Shown: positions 1-12,075, counted from the stretch's first letter. The stretch: DNA of 64,000 bases from Gigantopelta aegis (GCF_016097555.1 NC_054701.1:35819511-35883510); one strand, 5' to 3'. Made by a program: numbers and translations. The notes: generated by a model from the letters alone, not told the origin.

Positions 1-6
1 TACATC

Positions 7-341
7 TTAAAGGCATACTGTCACGGATTTAAGGACCTCATTTCTCTAAAAATTGATAATAAATAAAAATTACATTAATTGTTGTAAACCAAATCTAGCT
101 ATCGCATCACCTTAACTGAACCATGATGGAGTGAAATCCATGTCATCCCTCTTGGCAATTTTAGTTTTTGAATTCTGGACCATTGCCATAATTCAATTAT
201 TTTTACAAAATGTCATTAATAAATGGAGTATGGTGGTTATGAAGATGGGTGAATAAAGTACATTTAGGGACAAATCAAATTATTTTTGTTCAGGTAATAC
301 TTTGTTAAATAGGTCAATGGTCTGTGACAATATGCCTTTAA
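7..341. mobile_element. TTAA-flanked MITE, family A
   Basis: The ends are near-perfect inverted repeats of 18 bp: TTAAAGGCATACTGTCAC at 7-24 and its complement GTGACAATATGCCTTTAA at 324-341, with one mismatch. The outermost TTAA on each side fits the 4-bp target duplication of piggyBac-type transposases. The interior has no coding potential, so this is a non-autonomous element. Confidence 0.7.
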
Positions 342-700
342 GACTCCCAAAGATACCAAAATCCAAGTTCTTGTAACAAAACATAAACACACATTGCCCA
401 GTTTTTACACTTAGTAATAGTATTAGCATTTTCTGTAGTATTCTATACATTTTGTAGATATGAGAATCCTTGTTATGAATTATTTTAAACCAATACATCA
501 ATATTTTCTGTTTACATACAACAGAGATACATGTAGGTAACCTTCCAAGCTCTAATAAAATAGCGTTATGTTTTCACAGTAAACTAATCACAGTAAATTG
601 TCAATTTATTTAATAATATATGCAAACCATTTTCGATTTAAGAAATGAAATCATATCGTCTGCCTAATTAAGCATAAATAAAGAAATGTCCTCTGTTTTG
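342..700. other. AT-rich spacer, nothing recognised
   Basis: AT-rich sequence without a credible ORF, structural RNA or repeat that I could name. It may include decayed 3' sequence of the LINE fragment that follows. Confidence 0.5.
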
Positions 701-1319
701 TCTTCATAAAGTCTATCCACCATCAGTAAATGGCATGCCATCAATATATTTGTCTAAATACTCAAGCTGAATACTATCGCTTTCAATTCCACAAATATGC
801 ACACAGCCATTTTGTAAAAACATTAAGATAGCATGTTTAGTGCTTCAGAATCAATTTTTTTTTTTTTAATATAAATTCTATGAAGATTTGAACTAACTGG
901 TGAAATATAAACTAACTATATAAAAATGTCCTGATTAACTTTGAAGAAATCTTTACATAACTTCAACCACAAAATACCCTTGTTATCACATTCAATCAGC
1001 TTAATCCCTTTTTCTGAAGTAGATCTATAAAATATAGATACACCGCCATTATTACGTTTGGCCCGATTATGTTTACTTAACCTTGGACAATGAATTGATG
1101 TATAACTGTCTAAAAATCTGTGAATGTTTTTTTTTGCTTTATTTTTTTATTTTTTTTATTTTTTTTATTTTTTTATAGATAGCCATGTTTCAGATAAAAC
1201 ATAATATATTTACAAAATAATTCAATGACACCTGGGTCACTAAGTTTTATTTGAAAACTTTCATAGTTAAAATATAAAAATTATAATTGCTCCTCATCGC
1301 TGTTCTATACCCAACTCTC
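700..1319 (-). pseudogene. LINE endonuclease (APE-type) fragment
   Basis: The minus strand between about 1220 and 855 encodes an apurinic-endonuclease-like segment of a non-LTR retrotransposon. The motif LSETWLS (about 1195-1175) is followed, after a T-rich low-complexity interruption, by GGVSIFYRS and then GILWLKL, the usual order in CR1/L2/Tx1-type endonucleases. An in-frame TAG interrupts it near 916, just before a segment reading LVYISPVSS. Similarity fades below about 850. Homologous sequence seems to continue on the other side of the SINE insertion, toward about 1930. It is a dead host-genome LINE fragment; the clade is not certain. Confidence 0.65.
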
Positions 1320-1860
1320 GGACCATCATGAATTAAAAAAAGTTTGTTTTATTTAACGACGCCACTAGAGCACATTGATTTTTTATCTTATCATCGGCTA
1401 TTGGACGTCAAACGTATGGTTATTCTGAAATTCTCGGACCATCATGAATAAAAAAAAGTTTGTTTTATTTAACGACGCCACTAGAGCACATTGATTTTTT
1501 TATCTTATCATCGGCTATTGTACGTCAAACGTATGGTCATTCTGAAACTGTTTTTTTTACAGGAAACCCGCTGTCGCCACATAGGCTACTCTTTTCCGAT
1601 AGGCAGCAAGGGATCTTTCATTTGCGCTTCCCACAGGCAGGATAGCACAAACTATGGCCTTTGTTGAACCAGTTATGGATCACTGGTCGGTGCAAGTGGT
1701 TTACACCTACCCAATGAGCCTTGCGGGGCACTCACTCAGGGTTTGGAGTCGGTATCTGGATTAAAAATCCCATGCCTCGACTGGGATCAGAACCCAGTAC
1801 CTACCAGTCTGTAGTCCGATGGCTTAACCACTGCGCCACCGAGGCCGGACCATCATGAAT
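1320..1860 (-). mobile_element. SINE family 3 insertion, a truncated and a full copy between three target-site copies
   Basis: A full SINE (about 1450-1846) reads on the minus strand from a tRNA-like head (GGCCTCGGTGGCGCAGTGG) to a tail ending in GGCGTCGTTAAATAAAAC. A tail-only copy lies at about 1334-1435. The 14-bp word GGACCATCATGAAT occurs three times, at 1320-1333, 1436-1449 and 1847-1860, bounding both copies. The host sequence is the LINE endonuclease fragment. Confidence 0.8.
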
Positions 1861-1929
1861 ACGTCCATCCACATACAGTTTATCAGCAGACAGTTTCATA
1901 TTTATTCCAGTCCCTCTCAGACGTTTCAT

Positions 1930-3229
1930 CACAGGAGGGTTTTTTTTTTTTTTTAAATGATTTATTGTCCCAGCAAAAACAATTTGGCAATGTCAGGGAT
2001 GAGTTATTTTAGGGATTATTAAGGTTTTCAGAACAATAATTCTACCTAATGCTGTTAATTTCCTTGTAGACCATTGTTTTATTAATTTTTTCATCATTAA
2101 TATTTTCGGTTCCAATTTTTTAATAACAATATCTTCAAGATTTACAGAAAAATTCACCCCTAAAAGAGTAAATTGGTCAGAACCCCATTCTAGCCTCCAT
2201 CTAGTATGATGGAAAACCTCCTTTGAGAATTTGTTACTGCCTATCCAAATAACTTTCGATTTTGAGTAATTTATTTTCAAGCCAGAGATAGCGTATTTGT
2301 CTAAAATGATTAAAGTATTTTCAAGGGATTTGTGAGATCCATCCAAGATAAAAGTTGTATCGTCTGCATATTGCGATATGAGATACTCTTGCCCATCAAT
2401 TTCTATTCCTTTAATATTCTTATTATTTCTTATTAATATTGATAGAATTTCAGCACATATTATAAAAATATACGGGGAGAGAGGGTCATCTTGCCTACAT
2501 CATCTTTCTAGTTTAAAACTTTCAGATAAAAAACCATTTTGTATTATTCTTGACTCTGAGTTATGATAAAATGTTAGAATCCAGTTTTTTATGGACATTT
2601 TAAAACTGAAAATATCTAGAGCTTGTTGAATAAACTGCCAAGACACCGAATCAAAAGCTTTTTCAAAATCAATTAACGGCAACATACCTGGTATATTATG
2701 GACCTCTGTGTATTGCATAATATCATATACTAATCTGATATTTTCACCTATATATCTTCCTTTTATAAAACCAGTTTGATCATCTGATATAATTTTATTT
2801 AGGACTTTTTTGATTCGGTTGGCAATACAACCAGAGGCTATTTTATATACACAATTTAATAACGTGACTGGTCGCCAATTTTTTAGAAACTGTTTTGGTT
2901 TATCAGATTTTGGGATGCAGGTAATTATTCCAAATTTTTGTGTACATGACATTTCTTTCAAATTGTAGCTACAATTAAACAATCTTACAATAAAATGACC
3001 CAAGTCGATCCAAAATATTTTTTAAAAAACTCTGAGCCAGGACTTTTGTCATTTTCCATACTTTTATCATCACAGGAGTTAGTTTCTTTTGCCGTCCTGG
3101 AACTTCTCGCGGTAATTGCTCTCCAATCCTTTTCTGCTCCCCGAGCTCGTTCCCTTTCGCCACAACATCTATTAATAGGGACGTACCTAGCCTAAAATAA
3201 CTGGAAGGGGAGATGCTAATAAAAGACAC
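1930..3229 (-). pseudogene. Tx1/L1-type LINE reverse transcriptase fragment
   Basis: The minus strand encodes the RT domain of a non-LTR retrotransposon. In order: WRPVTLLNCVYKIASGCIAN, DDQTGFIKGRYIGENIR, LIDFEKAFDSVSW, a CRQxDPLSPYIFI motif, the catalytic box QYADDTTFILDGS near 2375-2340, and a thumb region with TLLGVNFS. The style matches the Tx1/L1 group. It is broken: a TGA at 2500-2502 replaces the glycine normally before CRQGDPLSP, the following glycine is aspartate, and the N-terminal part is out of frame with the rest. It is 5'-truncated and ends only about 130 bp downstream of the TLR stop codon. Confidence 0.85.
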
Positions 3230-3358
3230 ACTATCTTGTCCCGCTAGACAAAAAAGAGGTTATTTTGAACCATTAGAAAACTATTTTCAGTATTGTGCCC
3301 CTTTGCAACTGCTTCCCTGCATATCACTTTTGCTAGGTACAGCTCTGCTTAATCCTGT

Positions 3359-5476
3359 TTAGGCCCTCACTTCATTCCGATCAGTATCCTCACAACCCAT
3401 TAAATCAGCCAAGCGAGTTCTGAACATCTCTCTTGCATTGACATCCTCCCCCCATTCAATGTAAGTAGTTGTGTCGAACAGCGCTTTCAGAGGTCGAGTC
3501 ATATGCTTTCGGTAAACGGGTTCACGGATGATTACGATGACCTGCTTCTCGCTTTCCAGATGTTCATCAATAGCTATCTTCAACTCGCACTGGCACCATT
3601 TACTTCTGGCAAAATTATTCGATATTATCAAGATGATTTTCTCGCTCTCCTCCATGCAGTCCATAATATTGTCAATGATCATCTTCGCTCCCTCAAAGTC
3701 CCTTTCGTGAATGCACAACCTGCGTCCTAATTCGTCTTCCAGAAAGGTACACACCTCCGCCAGGACCCAGTCCATGTCCCTGGAATCGCATGACACAAAC
3801 GCGTCGTATTTGATGTTGACGTCTCTTCCCGGGAGCTGCTGATACTGGCGTCGTCGTCTGGAGTAGAAGCAGTATCGAATATTCCAGCGATTACGGTACA
3901 CTACGACCATGACCACCACCGCCACGACGACAAAAGACCCAGCAGCTGACACAGGTATAACGTAAGGATTCAGCTTTTTACAGGATTCAGGTGTAGGATT
4001 ATATTTGTCCAGGCGAATGTGTGTGGGATTCTTGCAGTAGTATCGCTGGGGATAGTTAACGAACACGACAGTTTTATTCTTCATCGCTTGTGTCATCCAC
4101 GTACGGAACCACAGCAAGTCGCACGTACAAAGAAAGTCGTTGTTGCCCAGATTGATATGTTTGATCCTGCTTCTCATCTCAAACGGGAATGACGTTTCGT
4201 TGATGATGCTAATGCGATTGCCATCAAGATTTAAATAATCTAAGTGGGTCACGTTGCTAAAAGTCTCGGAATCCCATGCGGCCAGATAATTTCCTTGGAG
4301 ATCTAATCTTCTCAAAAAGGGAAGATTTGAAAGAGTCTTTGGTGGGATAGTGTTTATTTGAGTTCTCTGAAGATTCAGATATTCAATGGACTTAAGTTGG
4401 AGTAGCATCGTTCTTAAGGAATCCAACGGGAGTAATATTCGCGTTTCCTGCAAAACTAGTTATTTTAATTTAGTGGCAAAACGAAAAGGAATTCCATTCT
4501 TAAACAACTCCTGTGTTATTTTAGGATTTTTTAATAACTGGAGCCGCAGAATGGTTGAGTTAAATGCAAACTTGTCTATAGTTTTCAGTTGATCGAGAGA
4601 ATTTAAATTCAAAATTTCTAACCGAGGGAGTTTTCTAAAGGCATTGTTTGGGATGAGTCCCATTTGATTGCCATTTAAGGTCAGTTTCTTTAGATTGTCG
4701 AGACAAGAAAATGAAGACTTCTTAATTGTCCAAATTCCGTTATTCTCAACATTCAGGTTTTCCAATCTGTTATAACGGGTGCTGCCATTGGGCCAGCAGA
4801 AATCTGGCACCTTTCTCAGCCAATTGTATCCAATATTTATAATCCTAATGTTCATTGTTTGCCAGCTGGAAAGACTTTGTATATGATTGTAACTCACATC
4901 CAACATTGACAATGATGGCATGTTTGCGAACACAGACTCGTTTAGAAACGAAAGGTAGTTGTGCTTAAAAATAAATGCTGACACGTTTTGAACATTGGTG
5001 TCTTTAAACAGGTCCTCATTGACGTTGTTCGAGCTCATGTTACTGAGAATGATTGTATTCAAGTGTTTTCCAACAGACCGAAAAGCCATTCTCAACAAAG
5101 GTACTGGAATGATATTTCCACTGAGGTCAAGTTTCTCGAGGTCCTGGAAGTCTGTGAACGTATCCTCTGCTAGAACCGTTATACCGTCGCCGGGAAGTTC
5201 CAGAGTATGCAAGACGCAGGTAGAAATTGGTAACAGAACCGACCTGTTAACTATAGGAATTCTGGCATTTAGCAATACGAATGTCTTTATGTAAGATGGC
5301 ACCGCAGGAATGCTTGTCAGGCCGGGGTTGTATTTGCCACATATCGCGATTTTGTGGTGTCGACACTGGCACACACTTGGACATTTCGTGGTGGAAGTGT
5401 CTTCAAATGCAAGGTCGCGTGTGAAGAGAAGAACCGCTAAGAGTGCCCATACATGTCGATAAGTCATACTGAACAT
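3359..5476 (-). CDS. Toll-like receptor with one in-frame stop
   Basis: A Toll-like receptor: a type I membrane protein that senses ligands through leucine-rich repeats and signals through a cytoplasmic TIR domain to MyD88-type adaptors. Seen in order over 705 codon positions: a signal peptide (about 1-23); an N-terminal cysteine cap with KCPSVCQCRHHKIAIC; LRRs to about 440; a C-terminal cysteine cap (FLCTCDLLWF to PESC, about 448-499); a transmembrane helix (about 505-527) with a basic stop-transfer; and a TIR domain (about 557-690) with YDAFVSCDSRDMDW, HERDFEGAKMI and YIEWGED. The start follows a likely 3' splice site (TTTATTACAG just above 5483), suggesting a 5'-UTR intron and one coding exon. 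A TAA at 4460-4462 falls inside an otherwise perfect LRR (LK-stop-LVLQETRI), and both sides share one frame. Either it is a recent pseudogene or null allele, or the base is an assembly error. Confidence 0.92.
4460..4462 (-). other. In-frame TAA in the TLR ectodomain
   Basis: This TAA separates codons 338 and 340 of one continuous reading frame. The flanking residues LK and LVLQETRI form a canonical LRR beta-strand motif, so a sense codon one base away (AAA, CAA or GAA) is the simplest ancestor. Termination here would leave a secreted LRR-only fragment without membrane anchor or TIR. Confidence 0.85.
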
Positions 5477-5563
5477 TCTTGTCCTGTAATAAAATAATAA
5501 AACATGTCATTGATTGATTAAAACTATACTGGGTTTGGTGGTATACTAGTTAAACCATAGTTC

Positions 5564-5860
5564 TTAAAGGGGAAATAAACTCAAACATGAGCCTTATATG
5601 TTGGATTCATACCCGGAACACCAACAAATGAAATGAAAAACGCGTAAGTTTAGATTTAATAATAAAAAACGTGATTATTCCTGCTAACTATGGGTAGCCA
5701 TTTTCTTTTATTTTCTTTGCGTCCGGTTTTCTAGATTGGAGCGAAGTGACATCAGCTCCTACCAACTCCTGTATGCACAGTGTAAACAAACGCTTTCGTC
5801 AACCTGACTTGTAAAACAACATAAATGACTGGTTAATATAATAAACTATTTAACCAAATA
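5564..5860 (+). mobile_element. MITE family E copy (TTAA start)
   Basis: It begins TTAAAGGGGAAATAAACTC and resembles, in opposite orientation, the stretch ending at 19198. Shared landmarks include ACTCAAACATGAGCC, a CCCGGA(A/C)CACCAAC stretch, an ATTATTCCTGCTAACT word and an AGCCATTTT word. The far end was not resolved. Confidence 0.55.
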
Positions 5861-5934
5861 TATTTCAATTTGCATTAATAGAACGAAATGGGGTTATAGT
5901 ATTTTTCTCTCTTAAGAAATCTAAAGAAAAAAGG

Positions 5935-6170
5935 AAGGAAGGAAATGTTTTATTTAACGATGCACTCAACACATTTTATTTACGGTTATATGGCGTCAGA
6001 CATATGGTTAAGGAGTACACAGATATTGAGAGAGGAAATTTCATGGGCTACTCTTTTCGATTAGCAGCAAGTGATCTGTTATATCCACCATCCCACAGAC
6101 AAGATAGTACATACCACGGCTTTTGTTACACCAGCTGTGGAGAACTCGCTGGAATGCTTTATCACTAGAC
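5935..6170 (-). mobile_element. SINE family 1 copy, 5'-truncated
   Basis: The minus strand ends in the family-1 tail (TGAGTGCATCGTTAAATAAA) and contains the conserved ATCACTTGCTGCTAATCGAA core. The tRNA-like head is degenerate or missing. Confidence 0.75.
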
Positions 6171-6189
6171 TACACCATTAGGCCTATTG

Positions 6190-6690
6190 GTAGGCTACGT
6201 TAGAGCAAAAACGACCATTCACGATACCCAAGTGATAATGTTCTTTTCTTTGGGACTACGTAATTGGTCAGTTCTGTGATTTTAGATGGGAACGTCTACG
6301 TTTTACAGAATGATTTATAGTAACAAAGCATAACGGCTGATAATGTCCATTACCATTTTAGGGGTGCAGGTATACCCCCAATACCCTGTGATATTAAACA
6401 AAATGCCGCCTGTACGTAATTTTGTGTCTAGACGGTGCTAATTAATGGTTTGTCCATCAGAACAGAGCAGAACAGAACATTATTACACTCTGGGCCATCG
6501 TTTGATGGCATTTGAGGAATACAGATATAGATATATAATATAACAGCATCAAGATAACAGAGTTTGAAAAACCAATTCATAAACTGTAAATAATGAAAGT
6601 CTTAAGAAACACAGAAATGTTTGTTAATAATAGTTATAAATCTACACAAGTTTCTAAGGGTGACTATATTTTTACAATTGAAAAGCTGCG
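6190..6690. other. Spacer, possible LINE 3' sequence
   Basis: AT-rich sequence with no credible ORF. The part adjoining 6700 may be the 3' untranslated region of the minus-strand LINE that begins there. Confidence 0.4.
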
Positions 6691-7305
6691 TAAATTGGTT
6701 TAAATTTGGTCTTGTAAAATACTATTTGTGAATATATTTACATCTATCTTCTGTACATTTTGTACATATAAATAAGTAGTGAAATTCATCACCAACATCA
6801 TCAGCAGTACAAAGATACATTTCCTGTTTTCATATAAAATATTGGTCCATCTCCCTGTTTCAATAGGTAAAAAATGGTTACCTATACAAAATCTAAGAAA
6901 TGTATTGCACATAGTTGTATCAAGTATGTTGAGATATGTTTCAAACACTAAGTTCTCTTTAAATAGTCTGTAAGTTAAACCGTTATTGGATTTTGAAAGG
7001 CCACTTTGCTAATTCTGTAAAAACTGGTCTGACAGGCTTTCTTTAACTAATGTCTTTAACCATGCTGCTGAACTAAACATTTGCTTGTCCCAGATATTAT
7101 TTAGGCCAAGCTTATAAAATATATCTCTAACACTGATAATCCATTTAGGGTTTGTTCCACATTGTATATAGTCAAGAAACAATAATTTGTAGATCTGTAC
7201 TGATAGCTTGGGACATTTATCTGTCAGAAGACGAGCCCAAAAACACACAATACACGTGGATATTATAAGCAGTAGTGGTTTTCTTTCAAACTCTCCATAT
7301 AACAT

Positions 7306-8559
7306 TGTCACGGGGATTCTATAATACCCGTAACTGAATAAAACACGATTATCAAAATATCTCTCCTAACTGTATATCTATTAGATCTCTCTGTAACAGG
7401 CGGTTAAACCCTAGTATGGCTCGTCTCTAGGTATGATCAGAGATACGATGTTATATAAAGTATATATTATTATAGCACGTTTAGCTCACTAGAAACACAA
7501 CAAAACACAATACACTTTGGAATCTGTATTAACCTACGCTGACAAATGTACAGCCGTAGTAGTTAATTAATAACAACAATAATAACAACCCAGAACTGAT
7601 CACTTAATTAGTTAATCTCTAGGTGTCTAGTTACACAATATGCGAATCACTTCACCGTTACACCACACCCACACGTGTGATAATTGAGAAACGCTTCCAG
7701 GAGAAGTTAATTAATAAAGGAATTACAACACCATTCCTAACTGGTTAATTTTTAATTAACCCTTACTACTCGTTCAGTAACGTGTGATAATTGAGAAACG
7801 CTTCTTGGGGAACTTAATTAATAAAGGAATTACAGCTCTATTCCTAACGGGTTAATTTTTAATTAACCCTTAACTACTCTTTCAGTAATCTTGTAACACA
7901 GAATTAATACTGGTACCTATCACAATAAAGACAATAACCTACAGTTTACCTAGGTCCTCTAGGATGGCTGGCAAAGCTTTATATTACCAAATACTCATAT
8001 AATGTTAGAACAAAAAGTCTACGATTTACTTCGTCAGATGACCGAAGACACTGTCTAAAGAATATTGGTATAATACAGTATCAAAATTTTAAAGTCACAT
8101 CAATCACATCAAGGTTATACACAGAGCAGAAATGATATTTACCAAAGTCCAAACGGACTAACGTTCCCGGGAAGCTTCCTTTTCGTTCTTCTAGATATCT
8201 CTAAAAACTAGCTATTTATTATAAAATCAGAATTCGCCTGGGGGTACAAGGCGGTACCTCCCCCTATCATCTGATATTTCCAACGTGACCAAGCGGTATT
8301 ATTTCTCTCTGATCGTCAGACTTATTGACGCCATCGTCGCCAAATCACGGTTGTAAAAACCGCACTCGCAGAGGTATTACGTAACTACTCGCCACATGGC
8401 CTCCCCAGCTGGACTAAGTGCATATTGGAATGCCCGATCGCGCGAAGTATTACGTAACAAGTTGCCCATCTGGGCTACGTGCAATGAAACTGCACACGGC
8501 CCTCTAACACAATTAAAATCGCCACAGGCGAAAACAAATTAAGAGCATGTACCGTCACA
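7306..8559 (-). mobile_element. Solo LTR of the Ty3/gypsy-like family
   Basis: About 1.25 kb matching, in reverse orientation, the LTRs at 21468-22533 and 26555-27662. The ends are TGTCACGG and CCGTCACA. It is flanked by a perfect 5-bp duplication, AACAT (7301-7305 and 8560-8564), inside LINE A. It is a fossil left by LTR-LTR recombination, younger than LINE A. Confidence 0.85.
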
Positions 8560-9119
8560 AACATATATACAGGTGTGCTTTTTCTTGCATTTGATAAATA
8601 TGGTAAAAACTCGATATGTACACTTTCTAATATATTAATATTTTCAAATCCCCAGTTTTCACAACCACAGAGTAATATCGGAACAACAATTGCATCAAAT
8701 AATTGTAAACGATATTCATTTGACAAACAATATTCATTCATTTCTTGTAGTCCTTTTTCGAACCTCCGAATATGACAATCTTTGTTTTTGACACGTTTAC
8801 TGTTAATTTCCATGTCTTGCATTTAACATATGTTGAAGGTCATATTTGTTTCTAGTCTAGTCGGGCAGTGGCATCAGCATATAACAATAACAATCGTTAG
8901 ATCTATGTCAAGATATATATCAAAATCAAAGGCGTTAATCGTAATACCTTTGCACTGTTGTGCCTTGAAATAAAAACAACGACAATAAAATAGGGAATAC
9001 ATTTTCTCCTTGTCTCATGCCTATGTCGCACATAAAATATTCTGGTAGTTCACCGTCCTTTCTGATACATCATTTAATTCCACTGTACATGCTATGAATC
9101 ACCCTGAAACATGTCCCAT

Positions 9120-10619
9120 TACATACCTATTCAATCTTACTATAGATAGATAGATAGATATTCCTTATTTCCTCCATAAAATGAAGATTATTAAAAAAAA
9201 AATACAATAACAAATAGACAGGACATAATACAGTATCAAAATAAATAAATGTAAAAATACAAAAAACGGTTACTAATCAATCTAAATAACTTCGTACAAC
9301 TTTACTATTAGTGTTGAAGAAGAATGTTCCACCTTCGTAGTGTATAGCTAACCAGTAGCATTACACTTTCCCACATATCGTAATCTAGAGACAATTGGCA
9401 ATCTACAGGCAAACCGCCAAGTAAAAATGACGGAAACAAATCTTCATCTTCCCATAACTTCACAAATAATTCAACATTAAGCAAGTCACATACCTTGTTA
9501 AATAGAACATATCTTTCTTTAAGTTCAATTTGACAAGACATAAACACGTGTTTAACTATATCATGAGCTACTGTGCCACATAAACATTCTTTTCATTGCA
9601 ATGGAGTTGAACCAACATGAATGAGTCTAGCGATATCACGAAAGCTGTGTGGTTTTTCTAAAGCAAGTTTCCATAGTCTATGTTCAGAACCAGATCTAAT
9701 TGTACAATAGCGTGAGAGAGACAGTCTAGGTTTGAGTTGTCTTTCTACTAACGTAGTTTCATGAGAACGTATATTTTGCATTAAAAGTTGAGACCATATG
9801 CTTTTAGTCATAAACATAGAATTATATACATAGTCATCTATCACACCACACAAATCATATTTACAAACTAGTAACATATTAAAGATAGAAGACTTAGTAT
9901 TCCAGTTCTCTTTATGAATTAACAGTGACTTACACCTGTACTGCCCAAGTCTGGCTGAAAACATATTTTTAAAAACAAACGATGACTTTGCATTACAAAG
10001 TTTACCCAGGAATATCAGTGCTTGGTGATCTTGTAAAGAAATTAGTGCAATTGAGTATGTGGTAATTACATTAGGAGTTTGTTTAGGGAAACCCTGCACC
10101 TTTCTACAGAAGCAGCGCTGGATTACTTCTAACATTTCATATTCTTTTAGTGATAGTCGTCCCCACACATTACATCTGTATAAACCACATGGTAAAATAA
10201 CTCTTTCCAGGATTTTCAGAGAGGAAATGGGATTAAAACCACCAAAGCACAAACCAAAATCATGATTAGCATTAATTAGCTTTCTAAGTTTCTCACAAGC
10301 TCGGGTTGTTCGTTCTAATGTTGATTTAGTTGAAATAATCAAGACACCAGCATATACAACAGATTCTTTAACAGGTAGCTTAATTTTGCCCAAATGTAGT
10401 GTAGTTTGTAACAATGGTTTTCTTGTACGCACAAATTGCAATATAGTACTTTTACTTGCATTATATCGTAATTTCCATTTATTTGCATATACTTCTGTAA
10501 TATTAAGTAGTCTTTGCAAGGAGTATGTCAGGACATTGCCTCCAGGGCAGATTAAGACCATTAACAGAATCATTCAGTGCATGCAGTAAAACATTAATAT
10601 AGAGAGTAAAACGTCATGG
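9120..10619 (-). pseudogene. LINE B, 5'-truncated, inserted in LINE A
   Basis: A second non-LTR retrotransposon on the minus strand. It encodes the end of an RT (VLICPGGNVLTYSLQRLL, KWKLRYNASKST) and a long C-terminal region from about 10500 to 9310, interrupted by a stop near 9593. The catalytic YADD box is not intact. The 3' end is an (ATCT)n tail at about 9138-9160. The 27-bp word at 9093-9119 recurs at 10620-10646, a target-site duplication that places the insertion inside LINE A's RT. Confidence 0.85.
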
Positions 10620-10827
10620 TATGAATCACCCTGAAACATGTCCCATCAATATTATATTTTAATAGTTTAGACCTCAGTCCTATCCTCCAAATGGTATCAA
10701 AAGCTTTTTTGAGATCGATAAAAAAGCACAGTATATTATTTTTTCCTTATTCCGGGTAGAAAAATGTTAAAAGTTCCATATTCTGAATGTACGGTGGCTG
10801 GGAAAGGACGTCACATCAAATTATTTT

Positions 10828-10932
10828 TCTCGGTCGATCAATTTAATGTCTCGATCGATCGACTTACTATCTCGATCGATCGACTTACTATCTCGATCGA
10901 CTGACTTACTATCTCGATCGATCGACTTTCGA
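10828..10932. repeat. 21-bp tandem repeat, five copies
   Basis: Units start at 10828, 10849, 10870, 10891 and 10912 with consensus TCTCGATCGATCGACTTACTA. The core TCGATCGATCGA is self-complementary. Confidence 0.8.
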
Positions 10933-11079
10933 ACTTGAGGCTTTGCATCAAGATAGGCGACTGGGATACCGTTATAGGTTATACTATACCATATAAAATC
11001 CTGTAAGCAACAATCTTAACGTTTGTGGTTAAAAACACCATATGCAATATATCAACAAAACCATAACATTCATCCATTC

Positions 11080-12075
11080 GGGTACATTTCCACACAGTTG
11101 GTCAATGGGGTGCATTGTTCCTATCTTTAAAAAAGGCAATGCAAACGACCCTGATAATTACAGAGGCATAAAATGAATCATGTCATAAGTGACGCTCAAT
11201 TTGGTTTTAGAAAACAGTTCTCAACGATCGACGCCGCTTTCATTCTTCAATCTTTAATTGAACGAATATTGAAGAATAAAAAGCGACTGTATTGCTGCTT
11301 CGTGGACTATAGTAAAGCATTTGATTATGTCAATAGACAAAAATTACGGTACAAAATGATTCAACTTGGTATCGATGGTAAAATAGTTAATGTTATTCGG
11401 TCACTGTATGATAATGTGAAATGCTGCGTTAAATATAACAATATGCTATCCAACTTTTTCAATTGTAGAAACGGCCTTTTCCAAGGTGAAGTATTATCAC
11501 CGATATTATTTTTCATGTTTGTAAATGACTGCGAAATGCATTTCTTATCAGATAATTGCCCCTATATCGACATCCAATCATTAAATATATTCCTACTTAT
11601 GTATGCCGATGATATGGTTCTTCTAGCCGAAACACCAGAAGGCCTTCAGTCAATGCTAAATTCATTATCAAAATATACTACCAAATGGGACCTAACTGTA
11701 AATACAACTAAGACTAAGGTCATCATTTTTAGAAATGGGGGGGGGGGGGATCATTCGAGACAACGAAAAGTGGTTATACAATGGTGAACAGTTAGAGGTC
11801 GTAAATGAATTAATTTATCATGGCTTACTATTCTGTTATAACGGTAAATTTAACCGAACACAAAAACGATTCGCTGATCAGGGAAGAAAAGCCTTGTTTT
11901 CATTATTAAACGTATGCAAAAGACAATATTTTAATATTGAAACAATGCTATCTGTTTTTGACACCTATGTTAACAGTATTCTTAGCTATAGGTCAGAGGT
12001 CTGGGGATTCCACTGTGCAAGGGATGTTGAAAATATTCATACAAAATTCTTTAAAAAAACTACTTGGAGTCTAAC
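11080..12075 (+). pseudogene. LINE C reverse transcriptase
   Basis: A plus-strand RT with GCIVPIFKKGNANDPDNYRGI, then SDAQFGFRKQFSTIDAAFIL, FVDYSKAFDYVN, GLFQGEVLSPILF and the catalytic box MYADDMVLLAE near 11600. The RT motif normally reading GLRQG has Phe for Arg. Residues usually lying between NYRGI and SDAQFGFR are missing, and the frame changes at a G tract (11736-11749), after which NGEQLEVVNELIYHG and the thumb continue in another frame. The coding sequence runs straight into the 54-bp minisatellite. The family resembles LINE A. Confidence 0.82.

Larger units (their letters stand above)
6700..10760 (-). pseudogene. LINE A, split by a solo LTR and by LINE B
   Basis: Three minus-strand pieces belong to one non-LTR retrotransposon. 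Piece 10757-10620 encodes FIDLKKAFDTIW and the following RT helix. Piece 9119-8560 continues from GTCFRVIHSMYSGIK to the thumb region (IVVPILLCGCENWG, then KSTPVYM). Piece 7305-6700 continues with TMLYGEFERKPLL and a C-terminal domain. Each gap is an insertion bounded by a target duplication: 27 bp around LINE B and 5 bp around the solo LTR. The RT is 5'-truncated near 10760 and carries several stops, so it is inactive. Confidence 0.8.

Noticed and set aside
4451-4480. A short intron around the TLR stop (TTTTGCAG before GAA resembles an acceptor).
   Set aside because: No good GT donor lies upstream at a sensible distance, and the LRR consensus runs unbroken through the stop in one frame, so a nonsense base is simpler.
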